This document shows positions 47,480 through 56,739 of a stretch of 64,000 nt of DNA, piece after piece (the stretch's first letter is position 1; the number at the start of each line of letters is the position of its first letter). Position numbers and translations under genes: made by a program. The stretch covers positions 1-64,000 of the forward strand of contig NZ_KB908460.1 in assembly GCF_000381965.1 (NCBI RefSeq). The letters are read 5' to 3'. This DNA is from Oceanimonas smirnovii ATCC BAA-899 (lineage in GTDB: Bacteria; Pseudomonadota; Gammaproteobacteria; Enterobacterales; Aeromonadaceae). Under the pieces are notes generated by a model. It ran no database searches, was not told where the DNA came from, and saw only the letters and a list, made by a program, of their open reading frames with translations.

Positions 47480-48973
47480 TCATTTTTTTCGCTTTCGCAG
47501 TGCTGCTGCCAGCGTCTCTGCTCTGGCACCCAGGACCACCTGAAGCCCATGATCACCCAGGTGCACCACTCCCCTGGCACCAAGCGCACGCAATGCCTGC
47601 TCGTTAACCAGGCCGCTGTCTGCCACTGTAAGCCGCAACCGGGTAATACAGGCGTCGATATGCTCAAGGTTTTCGGCTCCGCCCAGCGCGGCAATAAAGG
47701 CGTCGGTATCATCTGCCTGATGTGCATCAGGCTCAGTGAATGAGACCACAGCTTCCGGCTCACGGCCGGGAGTGGCCAGGTTGAGCGTACGGATCAGCAT
47801 ATAAAATAAACAAAAGTAAACCACGCCGGTGGCCAGTCCCAGAGCCAACAGCCGCCAGGGGTGGGTCGCCAGTCCCCAGTTCAGTATCAGATCAAACAGG
47901 CCGGCAGAAAAACCAAAGCCGTGCAATGTGCCCAGCCAGTTGGCTGCCACCAAAGACAAACCGGTCAGCAGCGCGTGCAGGCCATAGAGCAGCGGAGCCA
48001 GAAACATAAAGGTAAATTCCAGCGGCTCGGTAATACCGGTGAGAAAAGAGGTGAGCGCCACCGACAGCAGCAGGCCTGCGGCCCTGGCGCGGTTACCTTC
48101 GGGGGCGGCCAATATCATGGCCAGCGCCGCCGCCGGCAGCCCGAACATCATGACCGGGAAAAAACCGGCCATAAACACACCGGCGGTGGGATCACCGGCA
48201 AAAAAACGATTCAGATCACCCCGGGTCATCTCAGTGGCGATCTGAGTAATTTCACCGCCATTAATGCCGGGCACGGCACCGCCCACACTCAGGTTTTCTG
48301 CCAGTGCGGGTGCCAGACAGATATTATGCAGGCTGCCGGCCGCTTCGTAGCTGACCTTGACGCACTCATCAAGTCCAAACCAGAACAGCGAATTAAGCAC
48401 ATGATGCAACCCTACCGGGATCAGCGCCCGGTTCAGTGCACCATAAGCAAACTGCCCCGCCGGGCCGGAACTGGCGACAGCCTGACCAAACGCATCTATC
48501 CCTTGTTGTACATAAGGCCAGACATAGCCCGCCACAACAGCGGCCAGCAAACAGAATAATCCTGTCATGATGGGAACCAGCCGTTTGCCGCCAAAAAAAC
48601 CAAGATACTCCGGCAGCCTGACTCCCTGAAAGCGGTTATAGCTGTGGCCGGCAATAATACCGGCGATAATGCCACCAAAAAATGACAGGTTAAGATCTTC
48701 ATTAATGGTGACGGCGGCACCGGTCAGCACAAAATAACCCACAGCACCCGCCAACGCCGCCGCACCGGCATCATCCCGCGCCAGCCCCACTGCTATGCCC
48801 AACCCGAACAGCAGCGGCAACTGGTCAAAAATGGCACCGCCTGCTGCTGCCATAAAAGGTATACTCAGCAGATCCGGTTGCCCCAGCCGCAGCAGCAGCG
48901 CCGCCACCGGCAACGTGGCAATGGGCAGCATCAGTGCCTTGCCAAGGGTTTGCAGATATCCCAGACATTTCAT
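47480..48973 (-). CDS. nagE: N-acetylglucosamine PTS permease EIICB
   Basis: A 497-residue EIIC-EIIB permease of the glucose/GlcNAc family. EIIC (about 1-375) carries [14 protein letters not shown] and [14 protein letters not shown] (about 410-497) has the phosphocysteine in [10 protein letters not shown]. Unlike E. coli NagE (648) it has no EIIA domain, so EIIA-Glc must be supplied in trans. The ATG at 48973 follows AGGAG. Divergent from nagB, with a 99-base shared control region, which supports GlcNAc as substrate. Confidence 0.88.
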   Translation of the reverse strand: MKCLGYLQTLGKALMLPIATLPVAALLLRLGQPDLLSIPFMAAAGGAIFDQLPLLFGLGIAVGLARDDAGAAALAGAVGYFVLTGAAVTINEDLNLSFFGGIIAGIIAGHSYNRFQGVRLPEYLGFFGGKRLVPIMTGLFCLLAAVVAGYVWPYVQQGIDAFGQAVASSGPAGQFAYGALNRALIPVGLHHVLNSLFWFGLDECVKVSYEAAGSLHNICLAPALAENLSVGGAVPGINGGEITQIATEMTRGDLNRFFAGDPTAGVFMAGFFPVMMFGLPAAALAMILAAPEGNRARAAGLLLSVALTSFLTGITEPLEFTFMFLAPLLYGLHALLTGLSLVAANWLGTLHGFGFSAGLFDLILNWGLATHPWRLLALGLATGVVYFCLFYMLIRTLNLATPGREPEAVVSFTEPDAHQADDTDAFIAALGGAENLEHIDACITRLRLTVADSGLVNEQALRALGARGVVHLGDHGLQVVLGARAETLAAALRKRKK

Positions 48974-49072
48974 GGTGCGCTCCTGAATCAGGCTGTGACA
49001 GACCAATGGCCCATGGTAAGAAAACGACAGTTTTTTTATGATAGAAACAACATCATCACTAAAGGTTTGAAC

Positions 49073-49867
49073 ATGCGCCTGATCCCTCTGGCCACTCCTG
49101 AACAACTGGGCCGCCGCGCGGCCCGCTATATTGCCGATCGTATCAATGGCTTTGCACCAACAGCAGACAGGCCCTTTGTGCTGGGGCTGCCCACCGGCAG
49201 CACGCCGCTGGACACCTACCGGGAGCTGGTACGTCTGCACCGGGCCGGTGAAGTCAGCTTTCGCCATGTGGTGACCTTTAATATGGATGAATATGCCGGT
49301 CTGCCCCAAACGCATCCGCAAAGTTATCATTTCTTTATGCATGACAACTTGTTTCAGCACCTTGATATTGCGCCGGAAAATATCAACCTTTTGAATGGCA
49401 TGGCGGAAGATCTGCAGGCCGAATGTCGTCGTTATGAGCAAAAGATGACGCAATTCGGGCCGGTACATCTGTTTTTGGGAGGTGTGGGCAGTGACGGCCA
49501 TATTGCGTTTAATGAAGCGGCCTCTTCACTGGCGTCACGCACCCGGGTAATGGCCCTGACCGATTCTACCCGCCGGGCAAATGCCCGTTTCTTTGATCAT
49601 GATCCGGCACAGGTTCCGCGTCACGCTCTGACAGTGGGCGTGGCCAATTTGCTGGAAGCAGAAGAAATCGTGCTGCTGGTTACCGGAGCTCACAAGGCAA
49701 GAGCGCTGCAGGCAGCGGTGGAAGGTCCGGTAAACCATCTGTGGACAGTATCGGCGCTGCAACTGCATCCGAACAGTCTGATATTCTGTGATGCTGAAGC
49801 CACGCTGGAGCTGAAAGTGGGTACACTGCGCTATTTTCAACAACGTGAAAACCAGCCGGAAGTCTGA
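49073..49867 (+). CDS. nagB: Glucosamine-6-phosphate deaminase
   Basis: A 264-residue enzyme converting glucosamine 6-phosphate to fructose 6-phosphate and ammonia. [16 protein letters not shown] binds phosphate, FNMDEYAGL holds the catalytic Asp, and [13 protein letters not shown] contains the active-site His. Length agrees with E. coli (266). The ATG at 49073 follows AAAGG. Its stop is three bases from the nagA start. Confidence 0.96.
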   Translation: MRLIPLATPEQLGRRAARYIADRINGFAPTADRPFVLGLPTGSTPLDTYRELVRLHRAGEVSFRHVVTFNMDEYAGLPQTHPQSYHFFMHDNLFQHLDIAPENINLLNGMAEDLQAECRRYEQKMTQFGPVHLFLGGVGSDGHIAFNEAASSLASRTRVMALTDSTRRANARFFDHDPAQVPRHALTVGVANLLEAEEIVLLVTGAHKARALQAAVEGPVNHLWTVSALQLHPNSLIFCDAEATLELKVGTLRYFQQRENQPEV

Positions 49868-49870
49868 TTG

Positions 49871-51013
49871 ATGTTTGCTCTCACCCCTGATTCTGTCTTT
49901 GATGGCAAGGTGCTGCACCGGAACACCGCTGTGGTGATTGCGGATGAACGGGTTCACGGGCTGGTGCCCGTGGCGGAGCTGGATAGCAGTATCAGACAGC
50001 ACACCCTGCCCGGTGCTCTGTTGTGTGCCGGCTTTATTGATCTGCAGCTGAACGGCTGTGGCGGCGTTATGTTCAACCATGATATCAGTGCCGCTGCCCT
50101 GGCCCACATGCACGCAACCAACCTTAAATCCGGCACTACCAGTTTTTTACCGACCCTGATCACCAGTACCGATCAGGATATGCGCCAGGCGGTAAAGGTG
50201 GTCAGTGAATACCGTGCCCGGCACCCTTATCGTGTGCCAGGCCTGCATCTGGAAGGGCCTTATACCAATCTGGCCCGCAGAGGCATACATCCGGCAGCGC
50301 AGATACGCCCTCTGGATAACGGCATGCTTGAGTTCCTGTGCCAACATGCCGCCGACATAGCCATGCTGACCCTGGCACCCGAGGTCAACCGTGATTCGGC
50401 CATCACCCGGATCAGCAAGGCAGGTATTCGGGTGTCCATGGGACACACCGCAGCCAGCTATGAAGAAGCCATGGCAGGCTTTGCTGCCGGCATCGGCTTT
50501 GCGACTCATCTTTATAATGCCATGACCCCCACCGCCAATGGTCGTCTGCCCGGGGCCGTCGGGGCCGTGTATGACTCACTGACTGTCGGTGCCGGCATTA
50601 TTGCCGACGGTCATCATGTACATTACGCCAATATTCGCCTTGCTCACCGCCTGCTGGGCACGCGTTTATGTCTGGTTACCGATGCCACCGCTGCCGCCGG
50701 TGCTCCTGAAGGGTTTGATCAATTTAACTTTTGTGGTGCCACCGTTTATGTGCGCAACGGTCAGTGTGTGGATGAAAATGGCACCCTTGGCGGCTCGGCA
50801 CTGACCATGGCAGAAGGTGTCCGCAACCTGGTAAAACATGCCGGTCTTTCGCTGGAGCAGGCGCTGGCCATGGCCAGCTGCAATCCGGCGTGTGCACTCG
50901 GACTTGAGCAGCATATTGGCCTGCTTCAGGCAGGCCGGCTGGCTAACCTGGTGGCGCTTGATCAAAACCTGCAGGTGATCGCCACCATGGTAAACGGACG
51001 GTTTTCAGTATGA
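49871..51013 (+). CDS. nagA: N-acetylglucosamine-6-phosphate deacetylase
   Basis: A 380-residue amidohydrolase that removes acetate from GlcNAc-6-phosphate. Metal and substrate motifs are GLHLEGPYTN, MGHTAASYEEA, THLYNAMTP and the catalytic Asp in LVTDATAAAG. The ATG at 49871 is chosen over a TTG three bases earlier. It overlaps nagC by four bases (ATGA). Confidence 0.96.
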   Translation: MFALTPDSVFDGKVLHRNTAVVIADERVHGLVPVAELDSSIRQHTLPGALLCAGFIDLQLNGCGGVMFNHDISAAALAHMHATNLKSGTTSFLPTLITSTDQDMRQAVKVVSEYRARHPYRVPGLHLEGPYTNLARRGIHPAAQIRPLDNGMLEFLCQHAADIAMLTLAPEVNRDSAITRISKAGIRVSMGHTAASYEEAMAGFAAGIGFATHLYNAMTPTANGRLPGAVGAVYDSLTVGAGIIADGHHVHYANIRLAHRLLGTRLCLVTDATAAAGAPEGFDQFNFCGATVYVRNGQCVDENGTLGGSALTMAEGVRNLVKHAGLSLEQALAMASCNPACALGLEQHIGLLQAGRLANLVALDQNLQVIATMVNGRFSV

Positions 51014-52224
51014 CTCACGGAAAAATAGCCAATGTGGATCTGGTTAAACAGGTGAACAGTGCTGCCGTATACAGGCTCATTGACCATGCCGGCCCCATCT
51101 CCCGCGTGCGCATAGCCGAGCTCAGCCATCTGGCACCCGCCAGTGTCACCAAAATCACCCGCGCGTTACTGGAGCACGGATTAATTCAGGAGCTGGCGCA
51201 TCAGGCTTCTACCGGTGGCCGGCGGGCAATATCACTGGCTACCGTTACCCAGCCCTTTTACCTGATTTCGGTAAAACTGGGCCGGGAAGAGCTGAGACTG
51301 ACCTTATATAATCTGGCCGGAGACGAATTCGGCCGCCGGCTTTTGCCCTTTCCCAGCCGCGAAGCGGCCAATCTGCTGGCGGCATTACATCGCCATATAG
51401 ACGATTTTATGCAGGCGTTTGGCAGCGGCAAGCAGATTATTGCGGTGGCAGTGATTATGCCCGGCCTGACTGATGCGCAGCATGGACAGGTAGTTTATCA
51501 CCCCAGCTATCCGCTGGCGGGAGTGCCACTGGCAGCGCAGCTGGGCCATCAGCTTAAACTGCCGGTATTTATTGGTAACGATACGCGGGCTCAGGCACTT
51601 GCCGAGCATTATTTCGGCGCTTCTGCCGATTGTCTCGACTCGGTGCTGGTGCGGGTACACCACGGCGTGGGTGCCGGGATTATTACCGAAGGCCGTATTT
51701 TCAAAAGCCAGGGCCGGGATGTCGCCGAGATGGGTCATATTCATATGGACCCTCTGGGTGAGCGTTGTGACTGTGGCAATGTGGGCTGCCTGGAAACCAT
51801 GGTGGCCGACGCGGCCCTGCTGCGCCAGGCTGAGCGTATGCTGAGCCAGGGCTATCGCAGCTCGCTGGCAAATCAGACCCTGTCCATTCACGCTCTGTGC
51901 CGGGCCGCTGATGAAGGTGATCATCTGGCACTGACCATTTTACGCCGTGCCGCAGAGCGACTGGGGCAGGCTCTGGCCATCGTGGTGAACCTGTTTAATC
52001 CGCAGCGGGTATTGCTGAGCGGGGCCTTGTGTGAGGCGGAAGATATCGTTTTTCCTATTATTAATCAGGCCATCAGTCATCAGTCTCTGCCCGGCTTTCA
52101 TCAGGGCCAGCCGGTCATGAAAGCCCGCTTTCAGCATGATCAGACCATCGGCGGTCTGGCGCTGGTTAAACGCGCGCTGCTGGAAGGTGAGCTGCTGCAA
52201 CGTATTCTGGAGAAAAAATCATGA
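51010..52224 (+). CDS. nagC: ROK-family repressor NagC
   Basis: A 404-residue ROK transcriptional regulator. The N-terminal winged helix (about 15-75, ISRVRIAELSHLAPASVTKI) binds DNA, and the C-terminal ROK domain has the zinc motif CDCGNVGCLE. It represses nag genes until GlcNAc-6-phosphate binds. Located at the end of nagBA, as in E. coli. It overlaps yciH by four bases. Confidence 0.94.
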   Translation: MTHGKIANVDLVKQVNSAAVYRLIDHAGPISRVRIAELSHLAPASVTKITRALLEHGLIQELAHQASTGGRRAISLATVTQPFYLISVKLGREELRLTLYNLAGDEFGRRLLPFPSREAANLLAALHRHIDDFMQAFGSGKQIIAVAVIMPGLTDAQHGQVVYHPSYPLAGVPLAAQLGHQLKLPVFIGNDTRAQALAEHYFGASADCLDSVLVRVHHGVGAGIITEGRIFKSQGRDVAEMGHIHMDPLGERCDCGNVGCLETMVADAALLRQAERMLSQGYRSSLANQTLSIHALCRAADEGDHLALTILRRAAERLGQALAIVVNLFNPQRVLLSGALCEAEDIVFPIINQAISHQSLPGFHQGQPVMKARFQHDQTIGGLALVKRALLEGELLQRILEKKS

Positions 52225-52535
52225 GTAATATCGTATTCAGTACCGATCCGGACTGGCAGCCGGCGTCAGAAAAACAGCAACAGGCCGGCCCGTTTCCTGA
52301 AGATGGCACAATACGACTGCGCCGGGAAACCAAGGGCCGCAAGGGCGCGGGCGTGATTTGTGTGTATGGTCTGGCACCGGATCAAGTAGGTGACGTGGCC
52401 AAAAAGCTGAAAAAACAGCTGGGTACTGGCGGTGCTGTTAAAAAAGGGGTGATTGAAATTCAGGGTGATCGGCTGGAGCAGATCAAGCAGTGGCTGGAAA
52501 AAGCCGGCTTTACGGTCAAGCAGGTGGGCGGCTGA
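52221..52535 (+). CDS. yciH: SUI1-domain protein YciH
   Basis: A 104-residue protein with a C-terminal SUI1/eIF1 domain (about 30-104: RRETKGRKGAGVICVYGL, LKKQLGTGGAVKKGVIEIQG). Bacterial YciH can promote start-codon discrimination and may act under stress. In E. coli yciH lies beyond pyrF; here it has moved behind nagC and its start overlaps the nagC stop. Confidence 0.93.
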   Translation: MSNIVFSTDPDWQPASEKQQQAGPFPEDGTIRLRRETKGRKGAGVICVYGLAPDQVGDVAKKLKKQLGTGGAVKKGVIEIQGDRLEQIKQWLEKAGFTVKQVGG

Positions 52536-52538
52536 GAC

Positions 52539-52566
52539 TTGAACTTGCAGCCCAAATTACTATAAT
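52539..52566 (+). promoter_or_regulatory. Promoter of the manganese-riboswitch transcript
   Basis: TTGAAC and a perfect TATAAT are 16 bases apart; transcription should start near 52573, just ahead of the riboswitch. It lies immediately after the yciH stop. Confidence 0.78.
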
Positions 52567-52572
52567 GCGGAC

Positions 52573-52745
52573 TCCCTGCTCAAGGGGGAGTAGTCACTAT
52601 CGGGCAATCAGCCTGAAGACGGTCGTCAACATAGTTGGTGCAAAATCACCATGGCGGCCGTGACCCTGACCGGTTTGACGAGACCTTTGACAGACGAGTG
52701 CCAATACCGGGGACGGGCGGCCAGTCGTCTGTTATTCGGCCTCAT
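52573..52745 (+). ncRNA. yybP-ykoY manganese riboswitch
   Basis: The leader holds the class signatures: CAAGGGGGAGTAG near 52581, CGTCAAC near 52623, and the second conserved block GGTTTGACGAGACCTTTGAC near 52672, with ACGAGTGCCAATACCGG after it. Arms around GGCGGCC and GGCGGCCAG could form the expression platform near 52716. The downstream gene is a UPF0016 exporter, a known target of this Mn2+ sensor. Confidence 0.88.
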
Positions 52746-52772
52746 TACAAGCCTGTCCCCTTTGGAAGCACA

Positions 52773-53336
52773 TTGGAAGCCCTCACCACCTCAACCCTTG
52801 CCGTAGCCATTGCCGAAATTGGCGACAAAACCCAACTGCTGGCGCTGGTACTGGCTTGCCGTTATCAAAAACCTTTGCTGATTGCCGCCGGTATTTTGCT
52901 GGCCACCGTGATTAACCATGCTCTTGCCGGTACTGTGGGCGTCTGGCTGCAAAGCTGGCTTGACCCTGACTGGCTGCGCTGGCTGCTGGCCGCGTCCTTT
53001 TTTGTAATGGCAGCATGGATGATGATTCCGGATAAGGCCGATGATACCGACAGCCGCTTTTATCGCCTTGGCCCTTTTATGGCCACCTTTATTCTGTTCT
53101 TTATCGCGGAAATCGGCGACAAGACCCAAATTGCCACCACGCTGCTGGCGGCGCGTTTCGTCGATGATTTCTGGTGGGTGGTGGCAGGCACAACGCTGGG
53201 CATGATGGCGGCCAACCTGCCGGTGGTGCTGGCCGGCCACAAAGGCAGCGGGCGTATACCCATGCACTGGGTACATGGTATCAGCGCACTTATTTTTCTG
53301 GTGCTGGGGATTACTACGTTGTGGTGGCCATTATAA
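52773..53336 (+). CDS. UPF0016/TMEM165 family manganese exporter
   Basis: A 187-residue membrane protein with six helices in two repeats, each holding the signature E-x-GD-K-x-Q: AIAEIGDKTQLL near residue 14 and FIAEIGDKTQIA near residue 108. Homologues include MneA of Vibrio, which exports manganese. A TTG start at 52773 is chosen because GGAAG precedes it and the upstream in-frame sequence is riboswitch. The Mn riboswitch before it supports manganese efflux. Confidence 0.9.
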   Translation: MEALTTSTLAVAIAEIGDKTQLLALVLACRYQKPLLIAAGILLATVINHALAGTVGVWLQSWLDPDWLRWLLAASFFVMAAWMMIPDKADDTDSRFYRLGPFMATFILFFIAEIGDKTQIATTLLAARFVDDFWWVVAGTTLGMMAANLPVVLAGHKGSGRIPMHWVHGISALIFLVLGITTLWWPL

Positions 53337-53362
53337 CGAAAACGCCCCGCTCAGCGGGGCGT
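53336..53362 (-). terminator. Terminator after nhaD
   Basis: ACGCCCCGC and GCGGGGCGT enclose TCA, followed on the minus strand by TTTTCG. It may also serve the convergent UPF0016 gene. Confidence 0.75.
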
Positions 53363-53370
53363 GTCAGCTG

Positions 53371-54816
53371 TCAGCCGTAAATACTGAAACTGTCGGCGTT
53401 CAGCCACAAATGCACCATGATGCTGGCCACATAGCCCAGCGCAATCACAGGGGTCCATTTAAGATGGCCGGCAAAGGTATACATGCCCCTTGCCTGGCCC
53501 ATCAGCGCCACACCGGCCGCCGAGCCGATAGACAGCAAACTGCCGCCCACACCGGCGCTCAGGGTGATCAGCAACCAGTTGCCATGAGACATTTCCGGTT
53601 GCATGGTCAGCACGGCAAACATCACCGGAATGTTATCTACGATGGCTGACAGCACACCCAGGGTAATGTTGGCGTATACCGCATCCCAGCTGGTATAGAG
53701 CAGATCGGAGACCAGTGCCAGGTAGCCCATGTAACCCAGTCCGCCCACACACATGACCACACCATAAAAGAACAGCAGCGTGTCCCACTCGGCCCGGGCC
53801 ACCCGGTTGAACACATCAAACGGCACCACGCTTCCCAGGCGTTTCAGGGCTTCATCATCACCCCGCTTGCGGGCCATGGCGCGTTTGCGTGCCAGTGAGC
53901 CCGGCAGGGTACGACGCAGAAAGTAACCGAAGAACTGCAGATAACCCAGGCCAGTCATCATGCCCAGCACCGGCGGCAGGTGCAGCAGGCTGTGACAGGC
54001 CACGGCAGAAGCAATGGTCAGCAGGAACAGCATCACAATGCGAATGGCACCGCGCTTGAGTTCAATTTCTTCGTATTGTGCGGCCGGTTTGCGATTCTCG
54101 ATAAAGAAGTTCATCACCAGCGCTGGCACCAGATAGTTCACCAGGGAAGGAATGAACAGAATAAAAAATTCGTTAAATTTCACAATACCGGCCTGCCAGA
54201 CCATCAGCGTTGTGATATCACCAAAGGGGCTGAAGGCACCACCGGCGTTGGCGGCAATAACAATATTGACACAGCACAAATTGATAAAGCGTCTGTCACC
54301 TTCACCCACCTTGGTCACCACAGCACACATCAGCAGGGCCGTGGTCAGGTTATCGGCAATGGGCGAGATGAAAAAGGCGAGAAAACCGGTCAGCCAGAAC
54401 AGTGATTTGTAACTGAATCCCTTGCGGATCATCCAGGCCCGCAAGGCATCAAACAGCCTGCGCTCTTCCATGGCATTGATATAGGTCATGGCCACCAGCA
54501 GGAAGAGCAGCAATTCTGCATATTCAAGCAAATTCTGACGAAAAGCGGCTTCCGTGACTCCGGGAATGCCGTTGTTCATGTAGGTCCAGCCTATCATGGT
54601 CCAGATCACACCGGCCGCCACCAGCACGGGTTTGGATTTGCGCAGGTGCAGGTATTCCTCTCCCATCACCAGCAAATAAGCCACCACAAAGATCCCTACC
54701 GCAAACACCCCTACCCCGGTGCTGGTCAGATCCAGCTGCCCGGTGGCAGCAGCAAAGGCCGGCGCGCTTACCAATGCCGCCAGGCCGCCCAGTAACAGGC
54801 ACAGTTTCCTTGTCAT
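53371..54816 (-). CDS. nhaD: Na+/H+ antiporter NhaD
   Basis: A 481-residue NhaD-family sodium/proton antiporter with a signal-like first segment and about 12 helices. Diagnostic stretches are SPIADNLTTALLMCAV, AANAGGAFSPFGDITTLMVW and SAIVDNIPVMFAVL. NhaD expels sodium in halotolerant bacteria, in keeping with a marine host. Monocistronic, with an unusual structured leader upstream. Confidence 0.95.
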   Translation of the reverse strand: MTRKLCLLLGGLAALVSAPAFAAATGQLDLTSTGVGVFAVGIFVVAYLLVMGEEYLHLRKSKPVLVAAGVIWTMIGWTYMNNGIPGVTEAAFRQNLLEYAELLLFLLVAMTYINAMEERRLFDALRAWMIRKGFSYKSLFWLTGFLAFFISPIADNLTTALLMCAVVTKVGEGDRRFINLCCVNIVIAANAGGAFSPFGDITTLMVWQAGIVKFNEFFILFIPSLVNYLVPALVMNFFIENRKPAAQYEEIELKRGAIRIVMLFLLTIASAVACHSLLHLPPVLGMMTGLGYLQFFGYFLRRTLPGSLARKRAMARKRGDDEALKRLGSVVPFDVFNRVARAEWDTLLFFYGVVMCVGGLGYMGYLALVSDLLYTSWDAVYANITLGVLSAIVDNIPVMFAVLTMQPEMSHGNWLLITLSAGVGGSLLSIGSAAGVALMGQARGMYTFAGHLKWTPVIALGYVASIMVHLWLNADSFSIYG

Positions 54817-54864
54817 TGTTATTCTCGCTTTTATATTGTTTTGACTATAGTTACAGGCTTTTTT

Positions 54865-54935
54865 CGTGACCGAGCAAAGCCCTTAAAAAGGCTAACATAA
54901 AGGCAGCCCTCGGCGCAGACCGGTTTCCCGACACG
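54865..54935 (-). ncRNA. Structured leader RNA of nhaD, candidate Na+ riboswitch
   Basis: On the minus strand a compact multi-stem fold can be drawn. CGTG (54935) pairs with CACG (54865) as the closing stem. Inside are CGG-GAAA-CCG, the stem CCGAG/CTCGG, and AGCCTT/AAGGGCT; GCCTTT may alternatively pair with AAGGGC as a pseudoknot. The single-stranded GTCTGCG and GGGCTGCCTTTA look conserved in type. From memory it resembles the Na+-I (DUF1646 motif) class, which precedes sodium transporters, but I could not verify this. It ends about 48 bases before the nhaD start codon. Confidence 0.5.
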
Positions 54936-55095
54936 GCTCTCAGTTTTGCATTTAAAACAAGCCACCATCCGCCCGATACATGCAGGTAAAGCCTAACGCC
55001 GTCACACGCATTACAAAATGGATAATTAGTCTTGTTTTTTGCATGAATTTTCACGATGATAATCCGGTGTTTTTCAGGCAAGCAAGGACAAGCCC

Positions 55096-56424
55096 GTGCG
55101 CGAAAATGATGCCGCCCTGGTCAAGGCGTTTCGCCAATCCAGCCCCTATGTGAATCTTCACCGTGGCTCTACCTTTGTGATCATGCTCGGTGGTGAAGCC
55201 ATCGATCAGGACAACTTTCCCAATATCATCAGTGATATTGCTCTGCTGACCAGCCTGGGTGTGAGGCTGGTAATTGTGTTTGGCGCCCGCCCCCAGATCG
55301 ACCGTGGCCTGACCGAAGCGGGTCTGAGTGGCGTATTTCACAAGCACACAAGGGTGACCGACGAACCCAGCTTTCGCGTGATCAAGGACGTGTGCGGCGG
55401 CCTGCAGATGGACATTACCGCCCGTCTGTCCATGGGACTGATAAACACCCCCATGCAAAACGCCCGCATCAACGTGGTCACCGGCAACTTTGTGATTGCC
55501 CAGCCTCTGGGGGTGGATGACGGTGTGGATTACATTCATTCTGGCCGTGTGCGCCGTATTCACACCGATACCATTCATCATCAGCTGGCCAATGGCGCTA
55601 CCGTGCTTATCTCCCCTATCGGTTTTTCGGTGACCGGTGAAAGTTTTAATTTGTCATCGGAAGAGCTGGCTCGCCGGCTGGCCATTGAGCTCAAGGCCGA
55701 TAAGTTAATCGGCTTTTGCTCTCAGCGCGGTGTGCTCAATGAAAACGGTGAAGCCATTGCCGAACTCTTCCCCGAGCAGGCAGAAGCACACTTGCAACAA
55801 CTGCTGGAAGACGGCGAGAGCCTGTCGGGCACAGCCCGTTATCTGCGGGCTGCCATTTCCAGCTGCCGCGGTGGCGTGCCCCGCAGCCACCTGGTGAGCT
55901 ACCGGGAAGACGGCGCGCTTATTCAGGAGCTGTTCACCCGTGATGGCCTGGGCACCCAAATTGTCAGCCTCAGTGCCGAGCAGGCCCGCCAGGCCCGCAT
56001 TGATGATATTGGCGGCATTCTTGATCTGATCCGGCCCATGGAAGAAGAAGGGGTACTGGTGCGCCGCTCCCGGGAGCAACTGGAAATGGAAATTGACCAG
56101 TTCACCATTATCGAAAAAGACGGTGCCATTATCGGTTGCGCTGCCCTTTATCCGTTTCCGGAAGATGGCATGGCAGAAATGGCCTGTGTGGCCATTCATC
56201 CGGATTACCGCAAAGGCAGCCGGGGCGATATGCTGTTGCAAAAAATTGAAGAGCAGGCCCGTAAACGGGGAATGAGCCGGCTGTTTATTCTGACCACCCG
56301 CTCCATTCACTGGTTTCAGGAGCGGGGCTTCAAGCCGGATGATGTGAATGCGCTACCCATGGGTAAACAGAAGCTGTATAACTTTCAGCGCCGCTCCAAA
56401 ATCATGATTAAAGCGCTTAACTGA
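55096..56424 (+). CDS. argA: Amino-acid N-acetyltransferase ArgA
   Basis: A 442-residue enzyme catalysing the first step of arginine synthesis, N-acetylglutamate formation. The N-terminal amino-acid-kinase domain (about 20-285, with [15 protein letters not shown]) binds the feedback inhibitor arginine; the C-terminal GNAT domain (about 295-440, [16 protein letters not shown]) is catalytic. It uses a GTG start with AAGGA upstream. Length matches E. coli (443). Confidence 0.95.
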   Translation: MRENDAALVKAFRQSSPYVNLHRGSTFVIMLGGEAIDQDNFPNIISDIALLTSLGVRLVIVFGARPQIDRGLTEAGLSGVFHKHTRVTDEPSFRVIKDVCGGLQMDITARLSMGLINTPMQNARINVVTGNFVIAQPLGVDDGVDYIHSGRVRRIHTDTIHHQLANGATVLISPIGFSVTGESFNLSSEELARRLAIELKADKLIGFCSQRGVLNENGEAIAELFPEQAEAHLQQLLEDGESLSGTARYLRAAISSCRGGVPRSHLVSYREDGALIQELFTRDGLGTQIVSLSAEQARQARIDDIGGILDLIRPMEEEGVLVRRSREQLEMEIDQFTIIEKDGAIIGCAALYPFPEDGMAEMACVAIHPDYRKGSRGDMLLQKIEEQARKRGMSRLFILTTRSIHWFQERGFKPDDVNALPMGKQKLYNFQRRSKIMIKALN

Positions 56425-56444
56425 ACGATTTAACCTCACCGTCA

Positions 56445-56473
56445 TTGACAGTGATGCCATAAATCAGTAGTTA
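56445..56473 (+). promoter_or_regulatory. Promoter of the lysC leader
   Basis: A perfect TTGACA is followed by TAGTTA after 17 bases (with TTATAG overlapping). It lies about 30 bases before the riboswitch and 20 bases after the argA stop. Confidence 0.65.
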
Positions 56474-56499
56474 TAGGGCCGCATCAGCACAATGTGCTG

Positions 56500-56675
56500 A
56501 TACAGCAAGAAGAGGCGCGTTATTCAGGCAGCCGGCAGCAGGAGTCGCCACTCCGATGATCGCCGGTCAGGGGAATAACGCCGAGATTGAGAGCGTGGGC
56601 GTTGCGCTTTTGGTCGGCTGCGAAGGCTGAATCCTTCGGGCTGTCACCTGTTGGGTGGAGTGCTTCCTGATGACC
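56500..56675 (+). ncRNA. Lysine riboswitch (L box) of lysC
   Basis: The L-box landmarks are present in order: AAGAAGAGGCGCG (56508), AACGCCGAGATTGAGAGCG (56576), GGGCTGTCACC (56638) and GGTGGAGTGCTTC (56654). CAGCAAGAAG (56503-56512) pairs with CTTCCTGATG (56663-56672) as the closing stem P1. The pattern closely follows the E. coli lysC leader. About 65 bases separate it from the TTG start, room for control of translation. Confidence 0.9.
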
Positions 56676-56739
56676 TTTTCAATGTCTTCTCAGCCGTTCC
56701 CCCGTAATTTGAACTGATAAGCAAAGCAAGGAGCTTGCC

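Noticed and set aside
48974..49072. NagC and CRP sites in the nagE-nagB gap
   Set aside because: Expected by context, but I found only an isolated TGTGA half site and no clear palindrome.
55038..55060. Possible ARG box before argA (TGCATGAATTTTCACG)
   Set aside because: Only the left half matches the ArgR consensus; the right ATTCA half is missing.
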